The notes beneath the pieces are model-generated. The model ran no database searches. It was not told the origin of the DNA and saw nothing but the letters and a program-made list of their open reading frames with translations. The translations under genes were made by a program, and so were the position numbers. Source: Marinobacter daqiaonensis (GTDB taxonomy: Bacteria > Pseudomonadota > Gammaproteobacteria > Pseudomonadales > Oleiphilaceae). Taken from it: 64,000 nucleotides of DNA. The stretch covers positions 2,267,272-2,331,271 of the forward strand of contig NZ_FOYW01000001.1 in assembly GCF_900115285.1 (NCBI RefSeq). The letters are read 5' to 3'. Below, in pieces: positions 16,583-25,038 of the stretch. Each line of letters begins with the position of its first letter. Position 1 is the stretch's first letter.

Positions 16583-17995
16583 TCAGCGATCACTGTGGAC
16601 ATGGGCGGCCAGCGCACCAAGGGTGCGAACGGCATCCTCGATTCGCGCCGACCAGGGATTGGCGGCGTTCAGGCGCAGGCAGTTCTCGTACTTGCCGGTG
16701 GTGGAGAACATGATGCCCGGTGCCACGTTGATATCCCGCTCCCGGGCGCGCCGGTAGATATCGGTGCCGGAGATGCCCTCCGGCAGCTGGACCCAGACCA
16801 CGAAACCACCCTGGGGCCGGCTGACCGCCGTTCCCGGCGGGAAGTGGCGGACCACGGCGGTGCGCAGGCGCTCCACCGCATCCCGGTAATTGCGCCGGGC
16901 GCCACGCAGGTAGCGATCGTAACCGCCCTGCTCCAGAAAATGGGCGACCGCCATCTGTGGCAGGGTGGCCGTGGCCAGGTTAGTGAAGTATTTCTGCTGC
17001 CGGATCTCGTTGAAATAACGACCGGGGACGATCCAGCCCAGCCGCAGGCCCGGGGAGATGGTCTTGGAAAAGGAACTGCAGTAGATCACGTTACCGGACC
17101 GGTCAAACGCCCTGGCTGGTCGCGGCCGCTCCCCCGAGTGACCAAGGTCACCGTAGATGTCGTCCTCGATCAGCGGTACGCCCGCATCTTCCAGCAGAGT
17201 CACCAGCTTGCGCTTGTGGTCATCCGAAAGCCGCATGCCCATGGGATTGCTGTGATTGGTGACCGCGATGCAGGCCTTGATGGGCCATTGCTCCATGGCC
17301 AGCTGGAGTCCCTCCAGGCTCAGGCCCTCCGAGGGGTGGGCCGGAATCTCGATGGCCCTGAGCCCGCCGACCTCCAGCGCCTGGAGGATTCCCGGAAAGG
17401 AGGGGGATTCCACCGCGACAATATCACCGGGTCGGGTTATGGCCCGCAGGGCCATGATGATGGCCTCCTGGGCGCCGTTGGTGGCCAGCACCTCGTCCGG
17501 CGTTACCGCCACACCCAGGGTCGCCATGCGCTGGGCGATCTGGCGCCGGAATGCGGACTTGCCGGGGAAGGCGTAGTCGAGGGTTTCCAGGCCGTGACGG
17601 GCGGCCCAGATGGAGGCCTGCTGGATCTGGCGGATGGGCAGGAAATCCGGGTGGGGTATGGCCGTGGCCAGGGGTACCATGCGCTTTTCCTCATCGGCGC
17701 AGAGGTCGATGGTCATGTCCCGCGCACTGACCGGCATCGGTCTGGATGCCTGGGACGCCATCGCAGGTTCCGGTGCTTCAACATCGGGCACCCGGACAAA
17801 GAATCCGCTCCGCTCCCGGGGTTCGAGGATGCCCCGGCCTTCCAGGGTCTGGTGGGCCTGCAGCACGGTGGCGATACTGACACCAAACTGGCGGCTCAGC
17901 ATCCGCACGCCCGGCAGGCGTTCGCCATTGCGATAGACCCCATCGCGAATCAGCGATTCCACCTGATCTGCCACCTGATGATAAAGAATTTCCAT
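16583..17995 (-). CDS. MocR-type regulator: GntR winged helix fused to PLP aminotransferase domain
   Basis: A 470-residue protein. Residues 1-70 are a GntR winged helix (QVESLIRDGVYRNGERLPGVR, LSRQFGVSIATV), followed by an aminotransferase fold I domain. The PLP lysine is in SSFSKTISPGLRLGW (about residue 300) and the aspartate in LIEDDIYGDL. MocR proteins use PLP as a ligand sensor and usually control a divergent gene. That gene here is the small protein/PhzF pair starting at 18174, and a 12-bp inverted repeat lies in the shared promoter region. Confidence 0.87.
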   Translation of the reverse strand: MEILYHQVADQVESLIRDGVYRNGERLPGVRMLSRQFGVSIATVLQAHQTLEGRGILEPRERSGFFVRVPDVEAPEPAMASQASRPMPVSARDMTIDLCADEEKRMVPLATAIPHPDFLPIRQIQQASIWAARHGLETLDYAFPGKSAFRRQIAQRMATLGVAVTPDEVLATNGAQEAIIMALRAITRPGDIVAVESPSFPGILQALEVGGLRAIEIPAHPSEGLSLEGLQLAMEQWPIKACIAVTNHSNPMGMRLSDDHKRKLVTLLEDAGVPLIEDDIYGDLGHSGERPRPARAFDRSGNVIYCSSFSKTISPGLRLGWIVPGRYFNEIRQQKYFTNLATATLPQMAVAHFLEQGGYDRYLRGARRNYRDAVERLRTAVVRHFPPGTAVSRPQGGFVVWVQLPEGISGTDIYRRARERDINVAPGIMFSTTGKYENCLRLNAANPWSARIEDAVRTLGALAAHVHSDR

Positions 17996-18049
17996 ACCCT
18001 ATCCTTTCACAGCCCGCAGTCAGCGACACAGTACAGTTCATCGTCAACA

Positions 18050-18091
18050 GAACCGGTACAGATACTCCGCCACCGGCCGCTGTACCGGTTC
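18050..18091. promoter_or_regulatory. Candidate MocR operator: 12-bp inverted repeat
   Basis: GAACCGGTACAG (18050-18061) and CTGTACCGGTTC (18080-18091) are perfect reverse complements separated by 18 nt, in the divergent region between the MocR gene and the 92-residue protein gene. A related GTACAGTTC occurs at 18031-18039. The spacing places the arms on nearly the same helical face, as expected for a dimeric regulator. Confidence 0.6.
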
Positions 18092-18173
18092 AAAACCATA
18101 TTAGCTGAATCTGTTACGCCAAACAGCCAGGAGAGACACTATAAGGCCATCGGATCAGGGAAAAGAGACACCC

Positions 18174-18452
18174 ATGAGCCTGTTCAGCCCGATCACAGGA
18201 AAAGCCGGCCCGGCTACCAGGAAAGATCTGCTTCAGGTCCAGAACACGGTCGGATCCGCGACGACGGACGTCATTGATGAACTGGAACGCCTCGGTTTTT
18301 CCGTGACCGGGCGACGGCGCGATCACTGGGTGGTAACGGGACGATCAGCACTACCGGAATTCCACTTCTACAGCATCGGGGAGATGGGCCAGTTTGCCCG
18401 GGACCGCGCCCGATTCTATATTGAGCCTCTTCATAAGGAGATCCTGCCATGA
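18174..18452 (+). CDS. Hypothetical 92-residue protein coupled to PhzF
   Basis: A small soluble protein of unknown function. It is mixed alpha/beta in appearance, with an Arg-rich turn (VTGRRRDHWVVTG) at about residues 44-56. No known motif or signal peptide is visible. Its stop overlaps the start of the PhzF gene (ATGA at 18449-18452), so the two are translationally coupled and both are probably controlled by the divergent MocR protein. Confidence 0.65.
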   Translation: MSLFSPITGKAGPATRKDLLQVQNTVGSATTDVIDELERLGFSVTGRRRDHWVVTGRSALPEFHFYSIGEMGQFARDRARFYIEPLHKEILP

Positions 18453-19258
18453 CACAACTGTCCATCTATCAAGTGGACGCCTTTGCCTCACGGGTATTCG
18501 GTGGCAATCCAGCGGCGGTTATGCCGCTGGAGACGTGGCTGCCGGAAGAAACCCTCCAGGCCCTGGCCATGGAAAACAATCTGGCGGAAACCGCCTTCTT
18601 CGTGGCAGAACAGCAGGGCAGTGAGGCGGACTTTCACATTCGCTGGTTCACCCCCAGAGCCGAGGTGCCACTGTGCGGTCATGCCACCCTGGCCAGCGCG
18701 TGGGTGCTGTTCCACCGGCTGGGCTGGCAGGGAGAGCACCTTCGCTTCCGCTCGAAAAGTGGCACTCTTGGGGTTCGCCGGCTGGAAAAGGACCGGCTGG
18801 AGCTGGACTTTCCGGCACTGGCCATAAGACCGGTTGCCGTGCCAGACATCCTTGCAAGGGCTTTGCCGGAGGTCAGCAGCCAGGTATTCGAGGTGCCCCA
18901 CGACACCAACCTGATGGTCGTACTGGACAGCGAAGACGCGGTCCGTCGGGCAAAACCGGATATGACACTGCTTAAAACACTCGATAACCAGGGAGTGATC
19001 ATCACCGCCCCGGGTGACCAGTGCGATTTCGTCAGCCGCTACTTCGCCCCCGCTCTCGGTATCGACGAAGACCCGGTGACCGGATCGATCCACAGTGCTC
19101 TGGTCCCTTACTGGGCCAGTCGGCTGGACCGCACCCGATTCAGGGCACGCCAGCTGTCCGCACGGGGCGGTGAACTTGAATGCGAACTGCGGGGCGACCG
19201 CGTGTCGATTGCCGGACCGGCGATTCTCTACATGGAGGGCCGGGTTATTCTGGCCTGA
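18449..19258 (+). CDS. PhzF family isomerase/epimerase
   Basis: A 269-residue protein with the PhzF two-lobed fold signature: YQVDAFASRVFGGNPAAV at the N terminus, catalytic Glu in NLAETAFF (about residue 46), PLCGHATLA (70-78) and DEDPVTGSIH (about 207-216). The family catalyses proton-transfer isomerisation on small metabolites; phenazine synthesis is only one case and there are no other phz genes here. GGAG precedes the start. It converges with the TPM gene, leaving a five-base gap. Confidence 0.87.
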   Translation: MTQLSIYQVDAFASRVFGGNPAAVMPLETWLPEETLQALAMENNLAETAFFVAEQQGSEADFHIRWFTPRAEVPLCGHATLASAWVLFHRLGWQGEHLRFRSKSGTLGVRRLEKDRLELDFPALAIRPVAVPDILARALPEVSSQVFEVPHDTNLMVVLDSEDAVRRAKPDMTLLKTLDNQGVIITAPGDQCDFVSRYFAPALGIDEDPVTGSIHSALVPYWASRLDRTRFRARQLSARGGELECELRGDRVSIAGPAILYMEGRVILA

Positions 19259-19263
19259 GAAAA

Positions 19264-19881
19264 TCAGGGCAGAATAACCAGATGGTTGGGCAGCTCGTTA
19301 CGTTCATGGGTGGCCGGGACGTGTTCCCGCAGGTGTTTGCCACAGGCCTCGATACAGTCGAGAAAACCCTGGCAGGTGTCACCCTGGCGCACCTTACGCG
19401 TGAAATCCGCCACGATTTCCTCCCAGACCCGGTTGTCCACTTTTGAGGAAATGCCCTGGTCAACCAGGATTTCCACGTAACGCTCGGCCTCGGAGACAAA
19501 AATCAGCACACCCGTGCTGCCCCTGGTGTGATGCAGGTTCTGCTCCAGGAACTGCCGGCGGGCCAGGTTGGAAGCCCGCCAGTGCCGGACCGGCCCGGGT
19601 ATCATTATCGTGGTGATCCGGTGTATGCGGAAGAGCAGGCCCAGAATCAGGAAAACACCCCACTGGGTAAGCAGCAACATATCGGCGCCAAACCAGCCCG
19701 TAAAATAGTTGATCATCCCCGGTATCAGCAATGCCACGATTCCGGCCCATAAAAGCGGTATATAGGAATAGTTGTCGGCCTGCCGCGCCAGCACGGTGAC
19801 CAACTCTGCGTCGGTTTGCTGTTCCACCGCTTTGATGGCTGCTGCCACCTTGTCCTGTTCGGAATTGGTCAGTAGTGTCAT
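19264..19881 (-). CDS. TPM domain membrane protein
   Basis: A 205-residue protein with two membrane helices (about residues 42-62 and 68-88) and a C-terminal TPM half containing GVLIFVSEAERYVEILVDQGI. It is the last gene of a three-gene minus-strand set: LemA-type protein, Gly-rich TPM protein, then this one. TPM domains in this context accompany LemA in many Proteobacteria. A phosphatase or membrane-stress role has been proposed but is not settled. Confidence 0.78.
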   Translation of the reverse strand: MTLLTNSEQDKVAAAIKAVEQQTDAELVTVLARQADNYSYIPLLWAGIVALLIPGMINYFTGWFGADMLLLTQWGVFLILGLLFRIHRITTIMIPGPVRHWRASNLARRQFLEQNLHHTRGSTGVLIFVSEAERYVEILVDQGISSKVDNRVWEEIVADFTRKVRQGDTCQGFLDCIEACGKHLREHVPATHERNELPNHLVILP

Positions 19882-19936
19882 GGGACCTTCGTTTTATGGG
19901 CTGTCATTATTGAGGTTGAAGACTTAGGGCACCGGA

Positions 19937-20683
19937 CTACCAGCCACCGGAAGCACCGCCACCACCGAAGCCACCGCCTCCGCCGCCAAAGCCGCCACCA
20001 CCGAAGCCGCCGCCGCGGCCGCCCATGCCAGCGCCGAGCAGAGCACCGGCAACCAGCGCACCCCTGCCACGGCCCCCTCTGCCGCCACCTCCGACAAGGC
20101 CGATGAAGGCGACGATAATGACAAAGAACATGATGACTGCGCCGACATTGGGTTTTTCGCGCTGGCTGGTCTGCGCTGCCGGTACATTCAGCGGATTACC
20201 GCCAAGTACCTGGATCATCGCTTCGGTTCCCTGAACGATGCCACCGGCAAAATCGCCCTGGCGGAAGGCCGGCGTAATGATGCGGTTGATAATCGTGGAC
20301 GAGGCCGCATCCGTCAGTTGCCCCTCGAGCCCATACCCCACTTCGATGCGGACCGCACGCTCCTGCTCGGCCACGATCAGCAGGGCGCCATTGTCTTCGC
20401 CCTCCTGACCGATGCCCCAGTGGCGGCCAAGTTGGTAGCCATACTCTTCAATGTTGCGTCCCTGCAGATCCGGCAGGGTAACCACCACCACCTGGTTCGT
20501 GGTAGCCTCCTCATGGGCGGCCAGGATCCGGGTGAGATCAGACTCGACCTTGGAAGGCAGCATCTCGGCCCGGTCCACCACCCGGCCCGTAAGCTCGGGG
20601 AACTCCGGTGTCGACTGGGCCCAGGCCACCGGATAAACCACCAGCAAGGCAAGAATCGCGACGAATGGTCGAAGCCAGAGCAT
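19937..20683 (-). CDS. TPM domain protein with glycine-rich tail (YgcG-like)
   Basis: A 248-residue exported protein: signal peptide (residues 1-22), TPM domain (about 28-150, with LTGRVVDRAEMLP and VEVGYGLEGQLTDA-type motifs), one membrane helix (about 180-200), and a tail of about 45 residues dominated by Gly-Gly-Phe repeats. The Gly-rich C terminus is characteristic of YgcG-type TPM proteins. It abuts the LemA gene exactly: its ATG shares a base with the LemA stop. Confidence 0.85.
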   Translation of the reverse strand: MLWLRPFVAILALLVVYPVAWAQSTPEFPELTGRVVDRAEMLPSKVESDLTRILAAHEEATTNQVVVVTLPDLQGRNIEEYGYQLGRHWGIGQEGEDNGALLIVAEQERAVRIEVGYGLEGQLTDAASSTIINRIITPAFRQGDFAGGIVQGTEAMIQVLGGNPLNVPAAQTSQREKPNVGAVIMFFVIIVAFIGLVGGGGRGGRGRGALVAGALLGAGMGGRGGGFGGGGFGGGGGGFGGGGASGGW

Positions 20684-21300
20684 CAGAATTCAACCTGTGG
20701 TGCCTGGTCCGCGTCTTCCGTGGTTGCAGTGAAGTTTTCACGCAACTCCATGTCGCTGTAGAGCAGACTGTGCCAGATACGGCCAGGAAAGGTGCGGATC
20801 TCGGTGTTGTACTTTTCCACCGCCTGGATGAAGTCGCGACGCGCTACGGCGATGCGGTTCTCCGTGCCCTCCAGCTGTGACTGCAGGGCAAGGAAGTTCT
20901 GGTTCGACTTCAGCTCCGGATAGCGCTCGGAAACCGCCATCAGACGACTCAGGGCACTGGTCAGCTGGCTTTGTGCCTGCTCGAACTGCTGCATTTTCCG
21001 GGGATTGCTGAGCATGCTCTCATCCACCTGAATCGAAGTGGCCTTGCTGCGGGCCTCGATGACCGCGGTCAGGGTCTCCTGCTCCTGGGCGGCATATCCC
21101 TTGACCGTCTCCACCAGGTTCGGCACCAGATCCGCACGCCGCTGGTACTGGTTCTCCACCTGGGACCATGCGGCCTTGACCTGTTCGTCGTAGGTTGGGA
21201 TGTTGTTGATCCCACATCCGCTGAGCAAAAACGCCAGCGCCAGCAGTGAAGTGAGTTGCCAGAATGCCCCCCGCCGGGGCCCTTTCCTGAGGTTGGTCAT
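20683..21300 (-). CDS. lemA: LemA family lipoprotein
   Basis: A 205-residue protein with an N-terminal hydrophobic segment ending in a lipobox-like LLSGC (Cys about 29). The all-helical LemA core follows, with the hallmark NQYQRRADLVPNLVETVKGY (residues about 51-70). It heads the operon with two TPM-domain genes, the usual partners of LemA in Gram-negatives. The proposed function is membrane-associated scaffolding; the mechanism is unknown. Confidence 0.87.
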   Translation of the reverse strand: MTNLRKGPRRGAFWQLTSLLALAFLLSGCGINNIPTYDEQVKAAWSQVENQYQRRADLVPNLVETVKGYAAQEQETLTAVIEARSKATSIQVDESMLSNPRKMQQFEQAQSQLTSALSRLMAVSERYPELKSNQNFLALQSQLEGTENRIAVARRDFIQAVEKYNTEIRTFPGRIWHSLLYSDMELRENFTATTEDADQAPQVEF

Positions 21301-21469
21301 GATTCAACGTTTCCTGTGTGCATGACATGAAGCCATTGAGACTGTCGCCCAACGGCTCAACTATGTCCGTATCGGCCCCTACCGTAACACCTCCGGCGTT
21401 ACAATTCGCCCAGGGCCGACACTGAGCTGCCCCATCCCGACGATGGAGTCGACCCAACGGGAGTCAGCG

Positions 21470-21682
21470 TTACTGCTTCTGGCGGTAATCGGGGTCCGTC
21501 CAGCACACTGGCAGTGCTTCTCCTGAGGGAAACGCGAGCTCGGTCTTCAGCATCGGCTCCGGATCCTGGGCCTCTTCGCCGTAATGAACGCTCCCCATGA
21601 CCCTGGGTTCATTGGGATCGATCAGCATTTTAACGTCCTTGATCTCAACGAGATGTCCGGTGGATTTCTCGGCCAGCAACAT
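21470..21682 (-). CDS. Hypothetical 70-residue cytoplasmic protein
   Basis: A small acidic protein with no signal peptide. An AAGGAG about 8 nt upstream of the ATG supports translation. The sequence (MLLAEKSTGHLVEIKDVKML, later PVCWTDPDYR) has a predicted beta-rich N-terminal half and resembles nothing I can name. It stands alone with over 150 nt on either side. I assign no function. Confidence 0.55.
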   Translation of the reverse strand: MLLAEKSTGHLVEIKDVKMLIDPNEPRVMGSVHYGEEAQDPEPMLKTELAFPSGEALPVCWTDPDYRQKQ

Positions 21683-21897
21683 GGACTTGCTCCTTTTTTC
21701 AGATAGGGCGGGTTCCGCTGTTATTCATCTGTTCCTGCCCACAGGTATATGGCCCATGGCCGCCAGATGCAACTCCGGCGCGCAGCCCTGGGGCCGGACA
21801 GGGGTTTAAACCCGAAGATTCAGCCTCAGGTCACTAGGACTGACCGAGAGACCGGGGACTCCCGGCATCAAGCCATTTCAAACGGGGAGACGTCATC

Positions 21898-22437
21898 ATG
21901 ACGAACCAACTGCAAGGCAAGACAATCGCATTTCTCGCGACCGATGGGGTCGAGCAGATCGAACTCACCCAGCCCTGGGAGACACTCAGGGACGCCGGCG
22001 CACGGGTGGAGTTGCTGTCGGTGAAAACCGGTAAGATCCAGGGCTACAACCATCTCGACAAGGCGGACCAGTTTCCGGTGGACGGCCAGGTGAAGGACGT
22101 CTCCTTCGAGGACTACGATGCCCTGGTGTTACCCGGCGGCGTGGCGAACCCGGACGCATTGCGCATGGACCAGAGCGCCGTTGCCTTTGTCCGCAGTTTC
22201 GTGGAAGCCGACAAGCCGGTGGCGGCCATCTGTCATGCGGCCTGGCTGCTGGTGGAGGCGGACGTGGTTCGTGGCAGAACCCTGACATCCTTTCCCAGCG
22301 TGCAGACGGACATTGCCAATGCCGGCGGTAAATGGGTGGACGAAACCGTCTGTCATGACGATCCACTGATCACCAGCCGCAAACCCGATGACCTGGACGA
22401 TTTCTGCAACAGAATTATCGAAGTCGTGGGTCGGTAG
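21898..22437 (+). CDS. DJ-1/PfpI family type 1 glutamine amidotransferase-like protein
   Basis: A 179-residue cytoplasmic protein of the DJ-1/PfpI superfamily, with the nucleophile elbow AICHAAWLL (Cys about residue 107), an early Glu in DGVEQIELTQP, and VLPGGVANPDALR. Members act as general stress proteins, chaperones or glyoxal-related hydrolases. The YhbO/YajL branch is the nearest-looking. GGGAG lies upstream of the ATG. It appears monocistronic. Confidence 0.85.
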   Translation: MTNQLQGKTIAFLATDGVEQIELTQPWETLRDAGARVELLSVKTGKIQGYNHLDKADQFPVDGQVKDVSFEDYDALVLPGGVANPDALRMDQSAVAFVRSFVEADKPVAAICHAAWLLVEADVVRGRTLTSFPSVQTDIANAGGKWVDETVCHDDPLITSRKPDDLDDFCNRIIEVVGR

Positions 22438-22653
22438 CTGTCGCACTGCTGCGCCCGGACCGCTCCCCCGGGCGCAGCGTTGACGGGTCTGCCAGCTCCC
22501 GGGTACCAGATTCATTGCACAACTGTCATGGAGAAGACGGCCGTATTTCAGTCGATTCTTGCTACGCTTACCGCTAATGCCATCCGTTTTTCATCACAGC
22601 CCGATAATGGATGCCGCACCTCTTCAAGGAGTTCGTTTACAAGGAGATTCCCA

Positions 22654-23028
22654 ATGAAATCCCCCGTAAAGCCTCTGATGGCCCTTGCCGGTCTGGCCGC
22701 ACTAATGGCCGGCTGTGCCTCCGACCCCGGTCCGAAGCCCAGCGCCGAACTGGAAGAGGCCACCCTGGCGGTGCAGGAAGCCGAGACGGCCCGGGCCCAG
22801 AACCAGGAACCGGCCCTGATGGAGGAAGCACGGAGCAAGCTCACCCGCGCCCGATTCCTCCTTGAGGAGCAACGACACACCGAGGCCAGACAACTGCTGG
22901 AACAGGCGGCCCTGGATGCCCGCCTCGCCGAGGCAAGAGCCGGAACCCAGGCCGTGCGGGATGAGCTGGGTGCTCTCATGGCCAGTATCGAATCACTCCG
23001 GAACAGCCTGGCAGCCCAGGAACAATAA
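22654..23028 (+). CDS. DUF4398-type lipoprotein
   Basis: Started at ATG 22654 with AAGGAG upstream, giving 124 residues with a lipoprotein signal (lipobox LMAGC, Cys about 24). The rest is one long Ala/Glu/Arg-rich helical segment with tandem TPR-like hairpins (ARSKLTRARFLLEE, ARQLLEQAALDARLAEARA). The DUF4398 pattern is shared with the first part of the next gene. It is cotranscribed with the OmpA-like protein 17 nt downstream. Confidence 0.8.
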   Translation: MKSPVKPLMALAGLAALMAGCASDPGPKPSAELEEATLAVQEAETARAQNQEPALMEEARSKLTRARFLLEEQRHTEARQLLEQAALDARLAEARAGTQAVRDELGALMASIESLRNSLAAQEQ

Positions 23029-23045
23029 AGACACAGGGAGGCGCC

Positions 23046-23855
23046 ATGAAAACATTGTTGATCACCAGAGGCTCCGTCATCACGCTGGCGGCATTTATCT
23101 CCGCCTGTGCCAGTGGGCCCACCGAACACGCCGGCCTGGCGGAGAGCCGGGCCAGCTATGAGCAGGCGATCGAAAAAGACCATGTGGTCCGTAACGGCCT
23201 GGCGCACCTGCGCAAGGCGGACACGGCCCTCAGTCACGCCGAAACCCTGCTGGCGGAGAGAAAGGACTCCGAGGAACTCGACCATCAGGTCTATCTCGCG
23301 GACCGGCACCTGGCGATAGCTCGGGAGAAAGCGCTCCGGGCGGAGCTGGAGGAACAGCGGATCATGGCAGAACGGGAGCGTGACGACCTGCGTATCCGCC
23401 TTGGCGAGCGCCGGGCCCAGATTGCGGAAATGGAAGCGCGCATGTTGCGGGAACAGATGGGTCGCCTGCAGGCGGAACAGACCGACAGGGGCATGGTAAT
23501 GACCCTCGGCGATGTCCTGTTCGAGTTTGACCAGGCCGAACTCAAACCCGCCAGTGAAGAGACCATCGAGCGTCTCGCCAGTTTCATGAAGGACTACAGC
23601 AATTACCGGGTCCGCATCGAGGGTTATACCGACAGTATCGGCGACCCCGACTACAACCAGGCCCTGTCGCTGAAGCGGGCGGAGTCGGTCCGCAACGCCC
23701 TGCTTCGTAAAGGCATCGCGCCGGGTCGCATGGAAGTGGCCGGTTATGGCGAAGCCTTTCCCAAAGCATCAAACAGCACCCGGACAGGACGGCGGGAAAA
23801 CCGGCGGGTGGAAATCGTGATTTCCGATAGCGAGGGGAACATCAAGAACCGCTGA
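23046..23855 (+). CDS. OmpA family lipoprotein with N-terminal DUF4398 region
   Basis: A 269-residue envelope protein: signal with lipobox-like FISAC (Cys about 20), a DUF4398-like helical region (25-100), a Glu/Arg-rich coiled coil (100-145), and a C-terminal OmpA peptidoglycan-binding domain. The domain includes DVLFEFDQAELKP, VRIEGYTDSIGDPDYN and the Arg motif in RRENRRVEI. It probably tethers the outer membrane to peptidoglycan together with its lipoprotein neighbour. GGGAGG lies before the ATG. Confidence 0.87.
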   Translation: MKTLLITRGSVITLAAFISACASGPTEHAGLAESRASYEQAIEKDHVVRNGLAHLRKADTALSHAETLLAERKDSEELDHQVYLADRHLAIAREKALRAELEEQRIMAERERDDLRIRLGERRAQIAEMEARMLREQMGRLQAEQTDRGMVMTLGDVLFEFDQAELKPASEETIERLASFMKDYSNYRVRIEGYTDSIGDPDYNQALSLKRAESVRNALLRKGIAPGRMEVAGYGEAFPKASNSTRTGRRENRRVEIVISDSEGNIKNR

Positions 23856-23881
23856 GCTATGTCGGCCGGACGGTCGTCCTG

Positions 23882-24850
23882 CTAGCCCTTTATGCGGGAT
23901 TTTTTCGGCCGCTTGCCTTTAGCCCGGGCCGGTTTGGCCGGGGGCTTGCCTTTACCGGCAGTGGCCGGTTTGCCAAATGGCTTGCCCCCTCGTTTCGGCG
24001 CAGCGGGGCCGCGTTTTCCTGCCGGAATGCCTTGACCCTTACCGCCGGCCTTTTTGCCGGTCGTTTTCTTTGCGCCGGCTTTTCCGGACGGTTTGGGAAC
24101 CTGACGCCGGGTACCGGGGGTGGCTTCCGATGACGAGCCACGAATGGACTCGAAAAGGACCGACAGCTCTGCGTCGGTCAAATCACGCCACTCTCCCACC
24201 GCCAGCCCCTTAAGACTGATGTTCATGATCCGCACCCGCTCCAGCTGCAGTACTTCGTAGCCAAAGTGCTCGCACATGCGCCGGATCTGCCGGTTCAACC
24301 CCTGGATCAGCGTGATCCGAAAGGCATTTCTGGATTCCCGCTCGACCTTGCACCTTTTGGTGACCGTGCCAAGAATGGGCACGCCGGCCCGCATACCATT
24401 GAGGAAATCGTCAGTCACCGGCCGGTCGACCGTCACCACGTATTCCTTTTCATGGTTGTTGCCCGCCCGCAGGATCTTGTTCACCAGATCGCCGTTGCTG
24501 GTGAGAAAAATCAGCCCCTGGGAGTCCTTGTCCAGCCGGCCAATGGGGAAAATCCGCTCGCTGTGACCCACGAACCGGACAATATTGTCGGGTTCGGCGC
24601 TGTCCGTGGTGCTGACCACCCCCACCGGCTTGTTGAGAGCAATGAAGATAAGGTCCTCTTCACTGCGGGGCTCGATCAGCTGTCCGTTGACCCTGACCTC
24701 GTCACCAGGAAACACCTGATCGCCGATCTGCGCACGCTTGCCATTGATCACCACATTGCCCTGCTCAATGTAGCGATCCGCCTCGCGGCGGGAACAGATG
24801 CCGCTCTCGCTGATGTACTTATTGAGGCGGGTTGAGCCCTGGTTGTGCAT
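23882..24850 (-). CDS. rluF: 23S rRNA pseudouridine(2604) synthase
   Basis: A 322-residue enzyme that isomerises U2604 of 23S rRNA. The S4 domain (residues 8-60, [21 protein letters not shown]) and the catalytic [10 protein letters not shown] (Asp about 107) are almost identical to E. coli RluF, as is [12 protein letters not shown]. After residue 245 a tail of about 75 residues follows, almost entirely Lys, Gly, Ala, Pro and Arg. E. coli RluF also ends in a basic tail, but this one is longer and of lower complexity. It probably binds RNA non-specifically. Confidence 0.93.
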   Translation of the reverse strand: MHNQGSTRLNKYISESGICSRREADRYIEQGNVVINGKRAQIGDQVFPGDEVRVNGQLIEPRSEEDLIFIALNKPVGVVSTTDSAEPDNIVRFVGHSERIFPIGRLDKDSQGLIFLTSNGDLVNKILRAGNNHEKEYVVTVDRPVTDDFLNGMRAGVPILGTVTKRCKVERESRNAFRITLIQGLNRQIRRMCEHFGYEVLQLERVRIMNISLKGLAVGEWRDLTDAELSVLFESIRGSSSEATPGTRRQVPKPSGKAGAKKTTGKKAGGKGQGIPAGKRGPAAPKRGGKPFGKPATAGKGKPPAKPARAKGKRPKKSRIKG

Positions 24851-24946
24851 AACAGTCCTGTCTGGTCATTGTTCAGTGGATGGGCGAGGTGCGGTCGCAG
24901 GGTCGATTGTCGGCCCTGACCGCCGGTGGGACAAGGGTCGGGGAAC

Positions 24947-24981
24947 AAAAAAGCCCCGCGCCATTGCTGGCGCAGGGCTTT
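24947..24981 (-). terminator. Intrinsic terminator downstream of ahpF
   Basis: Read on the minus strand, a GC-rich stem (AAAGCCC...GGGCTTT with a GCGCC/GGCGC inner helix and one mismatch) runs into six T residues, about 60 nt after the ahpF stop. It separates ahpF from rluF. Confidence 0.8.
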
Positions 24982-25038
24982 GGGGCCTGCAGCGACGGCG
25001 GTAGCTGTCGCTGCTCTCTCATCAGGCCACTTCCGCTA

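Noticed and set aside
16595..18277. A 560-codon plus-strand ORF opposite the MocR gene
   Set aside because: Antisense shadow; composition is His/Gly/Asp-rich with no domain, while the MocR protein is clear.
16583..19258. Phenazine biosynthesis locus
   Set aside because: Only a PhzF-fold protein is present; this family is broad and no other phz genes are nearby.
23882..24150. Frameshift or contamination at the rluF 3' end because of the low-complexity Lys/Gly/Ala tail
   Set aside because: The frame is continuous, codon use is similar to the rest, and RluF homologues also carry basic tails.
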